DNA of 64,000 nt from Thiobacillus thioparus DSM 505 (GTDB lineage Bacteria; Pseudomonadota; Gammaproteobacteria; Burkholderiales; Thiobacillaceae): contig NZ_KB891316.1 in NCBI RefSeq assembly GCF_000373385.1, positions 434,001-498,000 of the forward strand. The letters are read 5' to 3'. Positions within the stretch are counted from its first letter, which is position 1, and every line of letters starts with the position of its first letter. The notes beneath the pieces are model-generated. The model had not been told where the DNA came from and ran no database searches. It saw only the letters and a list, made by a program, of their open reading frames with translations. Shown here piece after piece: positions 7,850 through 15,422 of the stretch. The translations under genes and the position numbers were made by a program.

Positions 7850-8176
7850 TCAGCCTGTGCTCCAGGCGCGCGGCCGCTTCATCCCGGCGATCTTGCATGC
7901 CTGCTTGACGTAGCCATAGGCAAACAGCTTGAAGAGTGCGTTGCGCGCGTCGGCGCCCAGGCGATTCGACAAATGCTTGATCACGTAACGCGCATCCGGC
8001 GCGATCTGATGTTCTTCATAGTACTCACGCATGAAGCGTATGACATCCCAGTGTTCGTCGGTCAGCCTGACGCCTTCCGCGCGTGCGAGGTGTTCGGCCA
8101 CGGCTTCGTTCCAGTCCCCGGGCTCGACCAGATAGCCCTCTTCATCGAGAGCGGGCAAGCTAACTGTTGCATCCAT
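7850..8176 (-). CDS. DsrC/TusE-family protein lacking the C-terminal cysteine
   Basis: A 108-residue sulfur-relay-type protein. The family signature is clear (DEEGYLVEPGDWNEAVAEHLA at the start; LFKLFAYGYVKQACKIAGMKRP near the end). DsrC carries two redox cysteines in its C-terminal arm: the one in KQACKIAG is kept, but the penultimate cysteine is gone (the tail ends RAWSTG). True sulfur-transfer DsrC and TusE both need that last cysteine, so this is likely a regulatory or otherwise diverged paralogue. It follows a YIP1 gene on the same strand and lies in an NO/anaerobic stress neighbourhood. Confidence 0.88.
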   Translation of the reverse strand: MDATVSLPALDEEGYLVEPGDWNEAVAEHLARAEGVRLTDEHWDVIRFMREYYEEHQIAPDARYVIKHLSNRLGADARNALFKLFAYGYVKQACKIAGMKRPRAWSTG

Positions 8177-8241
8177 CGTTCAACCTCCTCAGAAATGCCC
8201 GGCGCAGGATGCCGGGCGGCCAGAAAATGCAGGCGTTCGCA

Positions 8242-8808
8242 TCAGGCCAGAGCCGGGATGAGTCCGAGCATGACCAATACCACCCATGCGATGAGACCGA
8301 GCGCTGTGACGGTGTAGGCAATGTCGATGGCGATGAGGCCTTCGTCGACGTTCAGGATGCTTTGCACGCCGCGAAAAATCAGGACGACGGACCCGACCAG
8401 TCCCAGAGTGACGCCGGCCATGATCAACAGGATCTGGTCGTAGAAAAGCACCAACGACGACAGCCAGAGCGGAACCGGCGCGATCGCCGCCAGCATGAAG
8501 GCCGCCCGGTCGCTGCTCTCGATTCCCTTGCTGCGCGCGACCGACTTGATCGTCCACGCCATGAGCGGAACCGTCAGCAATTCGGCCATCAGGAAGAACA
8601 GGGCTGCCAGGCTCCACGCCATGCCGGGCGTATCCGGAAACAGGATGGCGCCTACATGATGGCCGGCGTACTCGAGCATCAGGGGCGGAACCAGCGAAAA
8701 CGGCAGGACGAGCAGGATGAACAGCTTGAGTGCGGATGGCTGGGTCTGCGACAACGCATTCCAGCCATGGGGGGAAGTGAAAAGCTTGTGGATATGCAGG
8801 ATACTCAT
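8242..8808 (-). CDS. YIP1-family integral membrane protein
   Basis: A 188-residue protein with five hydrophobic segments and the Yip1-domain start pattern LHIHKLFTSPHGWNALSQ. Bacterial YIP1 proteins are of unknown function but are repeatedly found beside DsrC-like and NO-stress genes in betaproteobacteria. A ribosome binding site (GGAGATTCGC) precedes the ATG. The gene is transcribed away from the marR gene, and the shared 137-base spacer holds a 9-bp-arm palindrome, so MarR control is plausible. The DsrC-like gene follows 65 bases downstream. Confidence 0.75.
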   Translation of the reverse strand: MSILHIHKLFTSPHGWNALSQTQPSALKLFILLVLPFSLVPPLMLEYAGHHVGAILFPDTPGMAWSLAALFFLMAELLTVPLMAWTIKSVARSKGIESSDRAAFMLAAIAPVPLWLSSLVLFYDQILLIMAGVTLGLVGSVVLIFRGVQSILNVDEGLIAIDIAYTVTALGLIAWVVLVMLGLIPALA

Positions 8809-8894
8809 GCGAATCTCCTCTCTGGACGGCCACCACGACAGCCATTCCCGACCGCGGCATCAAGACCCACCTCGGCGAATACGGCCACGGTCTA

Positions 8895-8917
8895 TTTATA
8901 TCACAGCATGATATAAA
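8895..8917. promoter_or_regulatory. Palindromic operator between the YIP1 gene and marR
   Basis: A perfect inverted repeat with 9-bp arms TTTATATCA and TGATATAAA around the 5-bp spacer CAGCA, placed in the divergent YIP1/marR spacer 29 bases before the marR start. Size, AT-rich symmetry and position are those of a MarR-family operator; the right arm also offers a TATAAA -10 element. Binding by the adjacent MarR is inferred. Confidence 0.65.
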
Positions 8918-8945
8918 ATCCAGCCCATCTTTATGAGCACTGAAC

Positions 8946-9368
8946 ATGACGTCATCCCGCCTCAGCAAAAAGGATTTCGAAGCGCTTTCCCATTTCCGCT
9001 ACCAGCTCCGGCGTTTCCTGCGTTTCAGCGAAGAGGCGTCTCGTCTGCGCGGCATCACCCATCTTCAATACCAGCTGCTGTTGCATATCCGCGGCTTTCC
9101 AGGCCGTGAATGGGCTACGGTCAGCGAGCTGGCCGAACGCCTGCAGGCCCATCATCACGGCGTGGTTTCGCTGATCTCGCGGTGCGAGAAGCTGGGACTG
9201 GTGAAACGCCAGACCGGGCGTACCGATCGGCGCGCGGTCGAGGTGCATCTGACGCGCGCAGGCCACACGATACTGAACGACCTGGTGACACAGCATCGTG
9301 AGGAATTGCTTCGACTGCAGGGCATTTTCCGCGTGCCCGGCGCGGATGAGCTGGACGCCGGTCCGTAG
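8946..9368 (+). CDS. MarR-family transcriptional regulator
   Basis: A 140-residue winged-helix protein. The recognition region WATVSELAERLQAHHHGVVSLISRCEKLGLVKR and the wing TGRTDRRAVEVHLT are characteristic of MarR repressors, which usually act as dimers on palindromes near their own gene. Such a palindrome is at 8895-8917. The ligand is unknown. Position between YIP1/DsrC-like genes and the second DUF2249/membrane-protein pair suggests it governs part of this anaerobic or sulfur/nitrogen-stress cluster. Confidence 0.88.
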   Translation: MTSSRLSKKDFEALSHFRYQLRRFLRFSEEASRLRGITHLQYQLLLHIRGFPGREWATVSELAERLQAHHHGVVSLISRCEKLGLVKRQTGRTDRRAVEVHLTRAGHTILNDLVTQHREELLRLQGIFRVPGADELDAGP

Positions 9369-9441
9369 CTCACACAAGGCGCGCGAGCTGTCCGCCGTCG
9401 GCGCGCAAGGCCTGGAATCGGCATCCACCCACAGGAAAAAG

Positions 9442-9494
9442 TTGCACACGGAAACCGGCTCCTGCGTCTATAATATGTATTCCATTTACATCTT
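9442..9494 (+). promoter_or_regulatory. Promoter with NsrR-like site before the second DUF2249 gene
   Basis: A consensus -10 TATAAT lies at 9469-9474; a TTGCAC at 9442-9447 is a poorly spaced -35 candidate. Overlapping the -10, positions 9472-9494 resemble the 23-bp NsrR consensus (about 19 of 23 by eye), with outer halves ATGTATT and ACATCTT. The same outer halves at the same spacing occur at 5812-5831. A repressor bound here would block RNA polymerase, as NsrR does when NO is absent. Confidence 0.55.
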
Positions 9495-9508
9495 TAAGGA
9501 CGACAGCC

Positions 9509-9763
9509 ATGAATGCCCATCTCCATCTTCGCCAGGATCAGGTCTATCCCTTCGACGCACGCGGAATCGCCAAGCGTTTTCGGCATGCCGCCATTTTTGG
9601 CGCGCTGGACGCACTGAACGCCGGCGAACGCATGCGCTTCGTCAACGATCACGACCCCCTGCCCCTGCTCGACCAGCTCCGCAACCGCTACGGTGAAACG
9701 GTCGACATCCAGTATCTGCAGCGCAACTCCGGCGAGATCGTGATCGACTTCATCCGCAACTGA
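9509..9763 (+). CDS. DUF2249 domain protein (second copy)
   Basis: An 84-residue DUF2249 protein (YPFDARGIAKRFRHAAIFGALDAL, then MRFVNDHDPLPLLDQL and the ending IVIDFIRN in outline). It keeps the family's DxRx start and FxNDHDPxPL motif. It is preceded by a clear -10 and an NsrR-like site and followed nine bases later by a polytopic membrane protein, repeating the DUF2249-membrane protein pairing of 6280-7824. The biochemical role is not known; NO or nitrite stress is inferred from context. Confidence 0.82.
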   Translation: MNAHLHLRQDQVYPFDARGIAKRFRHAAIFGALDALNAGERMRFVNDHDPLPLLDQLRNRYGETVDIQYLQRNSGEIVIDFIRN

Positions 9764-9772
9764 GAACGCACG

Positions 9773-10903
9773 GTGTTGCCGGCGCTGGTGTGCCTTGCCC
9801 TGGCTGCATTCGTCGCAGCCCTGCTGGGTTCGCTCCACGCCGGACGCCTCGTCACCCTCCACCTGATCCTGGCGGTGGGCGCGATGCCGCTGATCTTCGG
9901 CGCCATGAGCCATTTCATTCCGGTGCTTACCCGGACGCGCGCGCCCGGCGCAGGACTCGCCGGCCTGCCAGTCCTGGCGCTGGCGGGTGGCGTCCTGGCC
10001 GTGGCTGCATTCGGTCTCCCCGGCATGGCATGGGGGCGCTACGCGGGTGCATTTCTCGCGCTGATGGCCGCCGGCCTGCTGCTCGCCTGGAGCCGGCGCC
10101 GGCGGACCGGAATGCTCGGCCGCCCCCATCCGGGCCTGGCCTGGTACGAAGCCGCCCTGGCCTGTCTCGCATGCGCCCTGCTCGCCATACTCGCGAACGT
10201 ATTCTGGCCGCAACAATGGGCGGGATTGCGGCGCCTCCATCTTCATCTCAACACGCTCGGATTCATCGGATTGACGGCCGTGAGCACGCTTGCGGTGCTG
10301 TTGCCGACCGTGGCCGGAAGGCCCGACCCGCAGGTCGGCCCGTGGTTGCGCCGCAACCTGCCGTGGGCCATGACCGGCACGGTGCTGGTTGCAGTCGGCG
10401 CGGCATGGTTCGGCCCTCCGCTTGCCGGGATCGGCGCGGTGTTATGGGCGGTTCCGCTAGGGCGGCTGGGAACCCGCTGGCTGCGGCTTTATCGTGCTGA
10501 AATTTTTGCGTGGCACGGCGCCGCGCCGCTGCTCGCCGCCGCATTGGCCGGATTCGCTGCCAGCATGCTGTTCGGCGCCGCCGCAGTCGCTTTCCCGGCG
10601 TCGACCCCCACGTCGGCCTTCGTCACCGGCTTCCTGCCGCCCCTGGTATCCGGCGCGGCCAGCCAGCTGTTGCCGGTATGGCTGCATCCGGGCATGCAAG
10701 GCGATTGGCATGCCGTGCTGCGCAGCCGCCTGGGACGCTACGGCAGCGCTCGCGCCGTGCTGTTCTGCCTCGGCGGCATTGCAGGCGGGATGGGTCGGGA
10801 ATGGGGTCTGTTCCTGAGTGCGGCCACCCTGCTGTGGTTCATGTTGCAGGCCGTCACGGCACTGGTGAACGTGCGGGCCATTCGTCGGGGCAATCCTGCA
10901 TGA
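9773..10903 (+). CDS. Polytopic membrane protein, NnrS-like, function unknown (second copy)
   Basis: A 376-residue inner-membrane protein with about ten hydrophobic segments and membrane-embedded histidines (TLHLILAVGAMPLIFGAMSH, LHLHLNTLGFIGLTAVSTL, and HGAAPLLAAAL). The architecture parallels the 426-residue protein at 6544-7824, and both follow a DUF2249 gene. The GTG at 9773 is the only early start in frame after the DUF2249 stop. A heme- or metal-binding role in NO metabolism fits but is not demonstrated by any definitive motif. Confidence 0.6.
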   Translation: MLPALVCLALAAFVAALLGSLHAGRLVTLHLILAVGAMPLIFGAMSHFIPVLTRTRAPGAGLAGLPVLALAGGVLAVAAFGLPGMAWGRYAGAFLALMAAGLLLAWSRRRRTGMLGRPHPGLAWYEAALACLACALLAILANVFWPQQWAGLRRLHLHLNTLGFIGLTAVSTLAVLLPTVAGRPDPQVGPWLRRNLPWAMTGTVLVAVGAAWFGPPLAGIGAVLWAVPLGRLGTRWLRLYRAEIFAWHGAAPLLAAALAGFAASMLFGAAAVAFPASTPTSAFVTGFLPPLVSGAASQLLPVWLHPGMQGDWHAVLRSRLGRYGSARAVLFCLGGIAGGMGREWGLFLSAATLLWFMLQAVTALVNVRAIRRGNPA

Positions 10904-11321
10904 TCCAGGCGGCTTGCCACGATGCCGCTGCACGTGTTGTCTGCCCCGGCCCGCCCGGCGGATTTCTCGCCGCCCGAACTCATCCTGAACGCGCCGCCTG
11001 GGCACGCCTGGACTGACTGTCATCCAGAATCGTTTCGTTGGCTGGCCCGGACGTCATTGTGCTGGGCAAGGCGACAATGACGCGTACAGAAATGGACAAT
11101 GCAACGAACTTACCGGTGCCTTAAGCATGGCGTATGGATACAATCCGGTTTGCGGGGAATGTCCGACCCTGTGAACGCGACCCTCGATACGCTTGTGCCA
11201 GGGGACTGCGCCAACCCGGGAAAGACAAGGGATAGTTGCGCCACCTCAGTCAGATAGACGTTCCAGCGTCTGCTCACCGAGGGAACGGCCCGACTGCCAA
11301 CAGCACTCAATAAGGAACAGA
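10904..11321. other. 418-bp intergenic region with a 9-bp inverted repeat
   Basis: No convincing gene is present; short frames starting at 10902 and 10921 lack a ribosome binding site and recognisable similarity. A perfect inverted repeat, CGTCATTGT (11052-11060) and ACAATGACG (11074-11082) with a 13-nt spacer, could be an operator or hairpin; no T-run follows. A -10-like TACAAT occurs near 11137. The ribosome binding site AAGGAA of the next gene is at 11312-11317. No known riboswitch was recognised. Confidence 0.5.
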
Positions 11322-12575
11322 ATGAAACGTGTGGATGATTTCCGCCTGCGCTTCGGCAGGCAGGAACTGGTGCCGATCATCATCGGCGGCATGGGCGTGG
11401 ATATCTCCACCGCTGAGCTGGCGCTCGAAGTCGCGCGTCTCGGCGGCATCGGCCACATCTCCGATGCCATGGTGCAGACTGTGTCCGACCGGCGTTTCGA
11501 CACCAAGTTCGTCAGCGAGAAGCTGAAAAAATACAAGACCAACGCCGCCAACAGCGACAAATCCAATGTGCACTTCAACCTCGCCGTGCTCGAGGAGGCC
11601 ACGCGCTACCACGTCGGCCGCACGATGGAAGCCAAGCGCGGCGACGGCATGATCTTCATCAACTGCATGGAGAAGCTCACCATGAATGCGCCGCGCGAGA
11701 CGCTGCGCATGCGCCTGTCTGCCGCGCTCGATGCCGGCATCGACGGCATCACGCTTTCCGCCGGCCTGCATCTCGGCTCGTTCGCGCTGATCGAGGACCA
11801 TCCGCGCTTTCGCGACGCCAAGCTCGGCATCATCGTCTCCTCGCCGCGCGCGCTGGCGATGTTCCTGCGCAAGAACGCCCGGCTGCAGCGCCTGCCGGAC
11901 TACATCGTGGTGGAAGGCCCGCTCGCCGGCGGTCATCTCGGCTTCGGCATCGAGGACTGGGCGAAATACGATCTCGCCACCCTCGTCGACGACGTACTGG
12001 CCTACCTCAAGGCCGAGCATCTCGACATCCCGGTGATCGCCGCCGGCGGCATCTTCACCGGCAGCGACGCCGCGGCCTTCCTCGAGCAGGGCGCCGCCGC
12101 CGTACAGGTGGCCACGCGCTTCACCGTCACCGAGGAATGCGGCCTGCCCGACAAGGTCAAGCAGGAATACTTCAAGGCCAGCGAGGACGACATCGAGGTC
12201 AACACGATCTCGCCGACTGGCTACCCGATGCGCATGCTCAAGGGCAGCCCCGGAATCGGCTCGGGTATCCGTCCCAACTGCGAGGCCTACGGCTACCTGC
12301 TCGACGCCAACAGCCGCTGCGCCTACATCGACGCCTACAACCGCGAAGTGGAATTGCATCCGACAGCCAAAAAGGTGAAGGTCATGGACAAGACCTGCCT
12401 GTGCACCCACATGCGCAACTTCGACATCTGGACCTGCGGCCAGACCGCCTGGCGGTTGAAAGACACCACCCGGCGCGCACCGGACGGCAGTTACCAGGTG
12501 CTCAGCGCGGAACATGTCTTCCACGACTACCAGTTCAGCGTCGATCAAAAGATCACGCTGCCGCATCTCGCCTGA
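11322..12575 (+). CDS. Nitronate monooxygenase-family flavoprotein with Cys-rich C-terminus
   Basis: A 417-residue TIM-barrel FMN protein of the nitronate monooxygenase / 2-nitropropane dioxygenase family. Seen are the N-terminal IIIGGMGVDIS, the substrate-side VVEGPLAGGHLGFG and the phosphate-binding IPVIAAGGIFTGSDAAAFLEQGAAAVQVATRF. The C-terminal extension is rich in cysteine (KTCLCTHMRNFDIWTCG, NSRCAY), unusual for a plain oxidase and compatible with a metal or Fe-S site. The ATG at 11322 follows AAGGAACAG; longer upstream frames do not look like the family. It stands alone on the + strand. A second family member with its own Cys-rich tail heads the - strand operon at 17561. Substrate unknown. 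Confidence 0.82.
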   Translation: MKRVDDFRLRFGRQELVPIIIGGMGVDISTAELALEVARLGGIGHISDAMVQTVSDRRFDTKFVSEKLKKYKTNAANSDKSNVHFNLAVLEEATRYHVGRTMEAKRGDGMIFINCMEKLTMNAPRETLRMRLSAALDAGIDGITLSAGLHLGSFALIEDHPRFRDAKLGIIVSSPRALAMFLRKNARLQRLPDYIVVEGPLAGGHLGFGIEDWAKYDLATLVDDVLAYLKAEHLDIPVIAAGGIFTGSDAAAFLEQGAAAVQVATRFTVTEECGLPDKVKQEYFKASEDDIEVNTISPTGYPMRMLKGSPGIGSGIRPNCEAYGYLLDANSRCAYIDAYNREVELHPTAKKVKVMDKTCLCTHMRNFDIWTCGQTAWRLKDTTRRAPDGSYQVLSAEHVFHDYQFSVDQKITLPHLA

Positions 12576-12604
12576 TCCCGCTGTCTGGTCGTCCGTGCCC
12601 GCGC

Positions 12605-13057
12605 CTACCCTGCCATCAGGCGCCGCGCCGCACGCGCCAGCGGCGCGGGCAGGCGGGACAGCACCGTATCGGGATCCAGGGCGTCGAGCAGATTCTTGAC
12701 GATCAAGCCAAGCTCGGTATCGCCCTCGCTCACCAGACGGCGGCTGAAGAACAGGGTGTCCGGGTCTTCGCGGCGGGCGAGCAGCAGCAGGAAATCGCGT
12801 GCAGTCGCGCTGATGGTGAGATCAGGTGTGCCGTTGTCCGGGGCAAAACCATGCGGGCCGACCGTGAAACGCAGACTGAGCCCAAGGTCATTGATGCGAA
12901 TGGCATAACGCCGACCGACCAGCGGTTCCCAGTCGAGCGTTTGCAGCGCGGGCCACAACAGGCGATTGGCTGCCAGCGAAAACGCCAGACTGGGCGGGGC
13001 GGACGGCAGCCTGGCAAGCAGGCGACTCGGGAATGTCGGGACGGCAAGCGTCAGCAT
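12605..13057 (-). CDS. ubiT: UbiT-like SCP2-domain protein of O2-independent ubiquinone biosynthesis
   Basis: A 150-residue SCP2 (sterol-carrier-like) protein matching UbiT (YhbT): it opens with a short region (SRLLARLPSAPPSLAFSLAANRLLW), then the lipid-binding fold from about residue 40 (RRYAIRINDLGLSLRF ... DLTISATARDFLLLL). UbiT is thought to bind isoprenoid intermediates in anaerobic ubiquinone synthesis. It is the last gene of an operon that contains ubiU and ubiV, which makes the assignment firm. The ATG at 13057 is chosen because GGAGCAATC precedes it; a TTG six codons earlier is possible. Confidence 0.88.
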   Translation of the reverse strand: MLTLAVPTFPSRLLARLPSAPPSLAFSLAANRLLWPALQTLDWEPLVGRRYAIRINDLGLSLRFTVGPHGFAPDNGTPDLTISATARDFLLLLARREDPDTLFFSRRLVSEGDTELGLIVKNLLDALDPDTVLSRLPAPLARAARRLMAG

Positions 13058-13071
13058 GATTGCTCCTTTCG

Positions 13072-13518
13072 TCAAAGCGGTCGCACCGCGTCGGCCCAGT
13101 TGTTGGGGGTTTCGTACAGCCGCACCCTTTGCAGCCTGAGCTGGTTGCCATAGGTATCGACATAGGCAGCGTCGAGGATGCGGAAGGCCTCGGCCGCCAG
13201 GTTTTCAGCGGTCGGCACCACCGGCAGCACCACGGTCTTGTGATCGGGAAACGACGCGAGAAACCGGGTCACGGCTTGATCGCCCCGGTACACCAGGAAA
13301 GCATGATCCCAATGATCGATGAGCACCGCGTGGGCAATCGTCTTCACGTCGGAGAAATCCATCACCATGCCCTGCTCCGTCGCGCCTTCGGTGCGAATGA
13401 TCTCGCCCGCAAGCGTGATCTCGATGACGTAGCGATGGCCATGCAGATGGCGGCACTGGCTGGTGTGATTGGGAATGCGATGGCCGGCATCGAACTCCAG
13501 TCTGCGCGTGATCAACAT
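13072..13518 (-). CDS. queD: 6-carboxy-tetrahydropterin synthase QueD
   Basis: QueD converts dihydroneopterin triphosphate to 6-carboxytetrahydropterin on the path to queuosine. The 148-residue enzyme shows the zinc ligands in FDAGHRIPNH and CRHLHGHRY, and the catalytic stretch MVMDFSDVK. The ATG at 13518 begins MLITRRLEFDAGHRI, where similarity starts. It lies between ubiV (upstream, one base after its stop) and ubiT on the - strand, an unusual place; queE and queC are 15 kb away. It may also act as a general pterin enzyme. Confidence 0.93.
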   Translation of the reverse strand: MLITRRLEFDAGHRIPNHTSQCRHLHGHRYVIEITLAGEIIRTEGATEQGMVMDFSDVKTIAHAVLIDHWDHAFLVYRGDQAVTRFLASFPDHKTVVLPVVPTAENLAAEAFRILDAAYVDTYGNQLRLQRVRLYETPNNWADAVRPL

Positions 13519-13519
13519 C

Positions 13520-14413
13520 TCAGGCCAGTCGCGCCGCGCTGTGGTCCAGGCCGGCCTGGCCATGCCAATATCCGTCGACCGCCGGCCCGGGCATGACGCG
13601 CGCCAGCTTTTCCGCTGCACGAGCCTCGCCCGCCAGTGCAGCCCGGAAGGCATCGATCACACGTTCCATGTGGCGCGACTGCGGCGACAGGCGCAGGCTG
13701 ACGACGCCAAGGTTGCGCAGGGCTGGCAGTTCGCCGATCAGGGTGTAGACCCCGGCCGACTGCGTCTGGATGCCATTGAGCGTGAGGAAGGGCTCGCCTT
13801 CGCGGGTGGCCAGCGCCAGCCCGTCCGGGTGGTCGAGACAGCGGAACTGGCAGTCGTCCTTGGGCAGGTTGTAGTGGCGCGCGGTGAAGCAGCGCGCGGA
13901 ATACGCCAGCGGCAGTCGACCATAGGCGAATACCTCGGTTTCCATCCCGTCGGGCACCTGTTCGAGCAGGGATGCCAGCGTGGCGTGCGACATCTCCACC
14001 GGTGGCAACCAGCGCCGCGCGCCCAGTTCGGCGAGTGCGCCCAGCGTTTCGGGGTTGTAGACATTGAGCGTGGATCCGGCGATGAACGGCGCGCCTGCTC
14101 CAGACAGCAGCCGCACCGCACCCCATTCGTTGGCCTCGACCAGAAAGCGGCCATCGGAAACCAGTCGGCGCAGCGTTTTCAGGTCGGATTCCGACTCGAC
14201 CAGCGTCTGGGTGGAAAGCACGACTTCCTTGCCGGCGGCGGCGAGCTGCTCCGCCAGCGCCAGCCAGTCAGGCAGGCGCAGCAGGTGGCGACGCGAGCAC
14301 ACGCTCTCACCCAGATAGACGCGCGCCACCGGCCAGTGTTTCGCTTCGTCGTAGAAGGCGAGCACGTCGTCGCGCGACCAGTAATACAGCAAGGGACCCA
14401 AGCTCAGATTCAT
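13520..14413 (-). CDS. ubiV: U32-family protein UbiV, O2-independent ubiquinone hydroxylation
   Basis: UbiV with UbiU replaces flavin monooxygenases in anaerobic ubiquinone ring hydroxylation and binds a 4Fe-4S cluster. The 297-residue protein has the U32 fold and the expected cysteines: one in ESVCSRRH (near residue 38) and three in RCFTARHYNLPKDDCQFRC (about 180-197), the spacing known for E. coli UbiV. The ATG at 14413 starts MNLSLGPLLYYW; upstream in-frame residues are unlike the family. It follows ubiU by seven bases and ends one base before queD. Confidence 0.93.
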   Translation of the reverse strand: MNLSLGPLLYYWSRDDVLAFYDEAKHWPVARVYLGESVCSRRHLLRLPDWLALAEQLAAAGKEVVLSTQTLVESESDLKTLRRLVSDGRFLVEANEWGAVRLLSGAGAPFIAGSTLNVYNPETLGALAELGARRWLPPVEMSHATLASLLEQVPDGMETEVFAYGRLPLAYSARCFTARHYNLPKDDCQFRCLDHPDGLALATREGEPFLTLNGIQTQSAGVYTLIGELPALRNLGVVSLRLSPQSRHMERVIDAFRAALAGEARAAEKLARVMPGPAVDGYWHGQAGLDHSAARLA

Positions 14414-14420
14414 ATCTGTC

Positions 14421-15422
14421 TCACTTCCAGGGCCGGTGGTAGGCGCCGAGCGTATGGCTCTGCCCTTCCGACAGTTTGTTGAGTTCGGCCTGCCAGGCGG
14501 GCGCTGGTTTGAAGCCGTCGGCATTTTTCTTCACTGCGTCGATGGCGGCACGCCACACTTTCGTCACCTGCGCGACGTAGGCCGGGCTGCGCTGGCGTCC
14601 TTCGATCTTGATCGCTGCGATGCCGATTTTCAGCATCTCGGGCAACAGGTCGAGGGTATTGAGGCTGGTGGGTTCCTCGATGGCGTAATAGGTCTCGCCT
14701 CCGACCTCGAAGCGGCCCTTGCACAGGGTCGGATAGCCGGCCTTTTCGCCCTTGCCGTAGCGGTCGAGCAGCACGCCGTTGAGGCGCGACTCCAGCCCGG
14801 CCGGCGTGTCCGTCCACTGCACCGCTTTGGCCGGCGAACACACGCCGGCCGAGTTGGGCGATTCGCCGGTGCAGTAGGAGGAGAGCAGGCAGCGCCCTTC
14901 CACCATTACGCACAGGCCGCCGAAGCCGAACAGTTCGATCTCGGCATCGGTGTGCTTAACCACGTTTTCCACCTGCGGCAGCGACAGCACGCGCGGCAGC
15001 ACGGCGCGCTGGATGCCGAAATGCTCGCGGTAGAAATTCACCGCCTCGTAGCTGGTGGCTGAGCCTTGCACCGACAGATGCAGTCGCAGATGAGGATGCT
15101 GCTTGACCGCGTAACGCATCAACCCGGCATCGGCCAGGATCACCGCATCCATGCCCAGCTTCGCCGCACGGTCGACCGCATCGGTCCAGCGGGTCCAGGT
15201 ATCGGGCTGCGGATAAGTATTGAGCGCGAGCAGGACCTTGCGGCCGCGGTCATGCGCATAGCGCAGCCCCTCCGCCGCTTGGGCCTCGTCGAAGTTGAGT
15301 CCAGGGAAGGCACGCGCGTTGGTGTTGTCGCGGAAACCCATGTAGACCGCGTCGGCGCCGTGATCGATGGCGACCTTGAGTGAAACCAGGTTACCCGCCG
15401 GGCAGATCAGATCAAGTGGCAT
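14421..15422 (-). CDS. ubiU: U32-family protein UbiU, O2-independent ubiquinone hydroxylation
   Basis: Partner of UbiV. The 333-residue protein begins DLICPAGNLVSLKVAIDHGADAVYMG, the U32 start, and contains the Fe-S cysteines in GGLCVMVEGRCLLSSYC, GVCSP and TLCKGR. Anaerobic UbiU/UbiV hydroxylate with prephenate as oxygen donor by published work on E. coli. Start ATG at 15422 overlaps the 3' end of the YhcC gene (stop at 15412-15414), so translation is coupled. The pair, together with ubiT, shows the organism makes ubiquinone without oxygen. Confidence 0.94.
   Translation of the reverse strand: MPLDLICPAGNLVSLKVAIDHGADAVYMGFRDNTNARAFPGLNFDEAQAAEGLRYAHDRGRKVLLALNTYPQPDTWTRWTDAVDRAAKLGMDAVILADAGLMRYAVKQHPHLRLHLSVQGSATSYEAVNFYREHFGIQRAVLPRVLSLPQVENVVKHTDAEIELFGFGGLCVMVEGRCLLSSYCTGESPNSAGVCSPAKAVQWTDTPAGLESRLNGVLLDRYGKGEKAGYPTLCKGRFEVGGETYYAIEEPTSLNTLDLLPEMLKIGIAAIKIEGRQRSPAYVAQVTKVWRAAIDAVKKNADGFKPAPAWQAELNKLSEGQSHTLGAYHRPWK

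Noticed and set aside
10902-11080. Short + strand frames of 38 and 53 codons after the membrane-protein gene
   Set aside because: No ribosome binding site, proline/alanine-rich composition typical of random GC-rich DNA, no family recognised.
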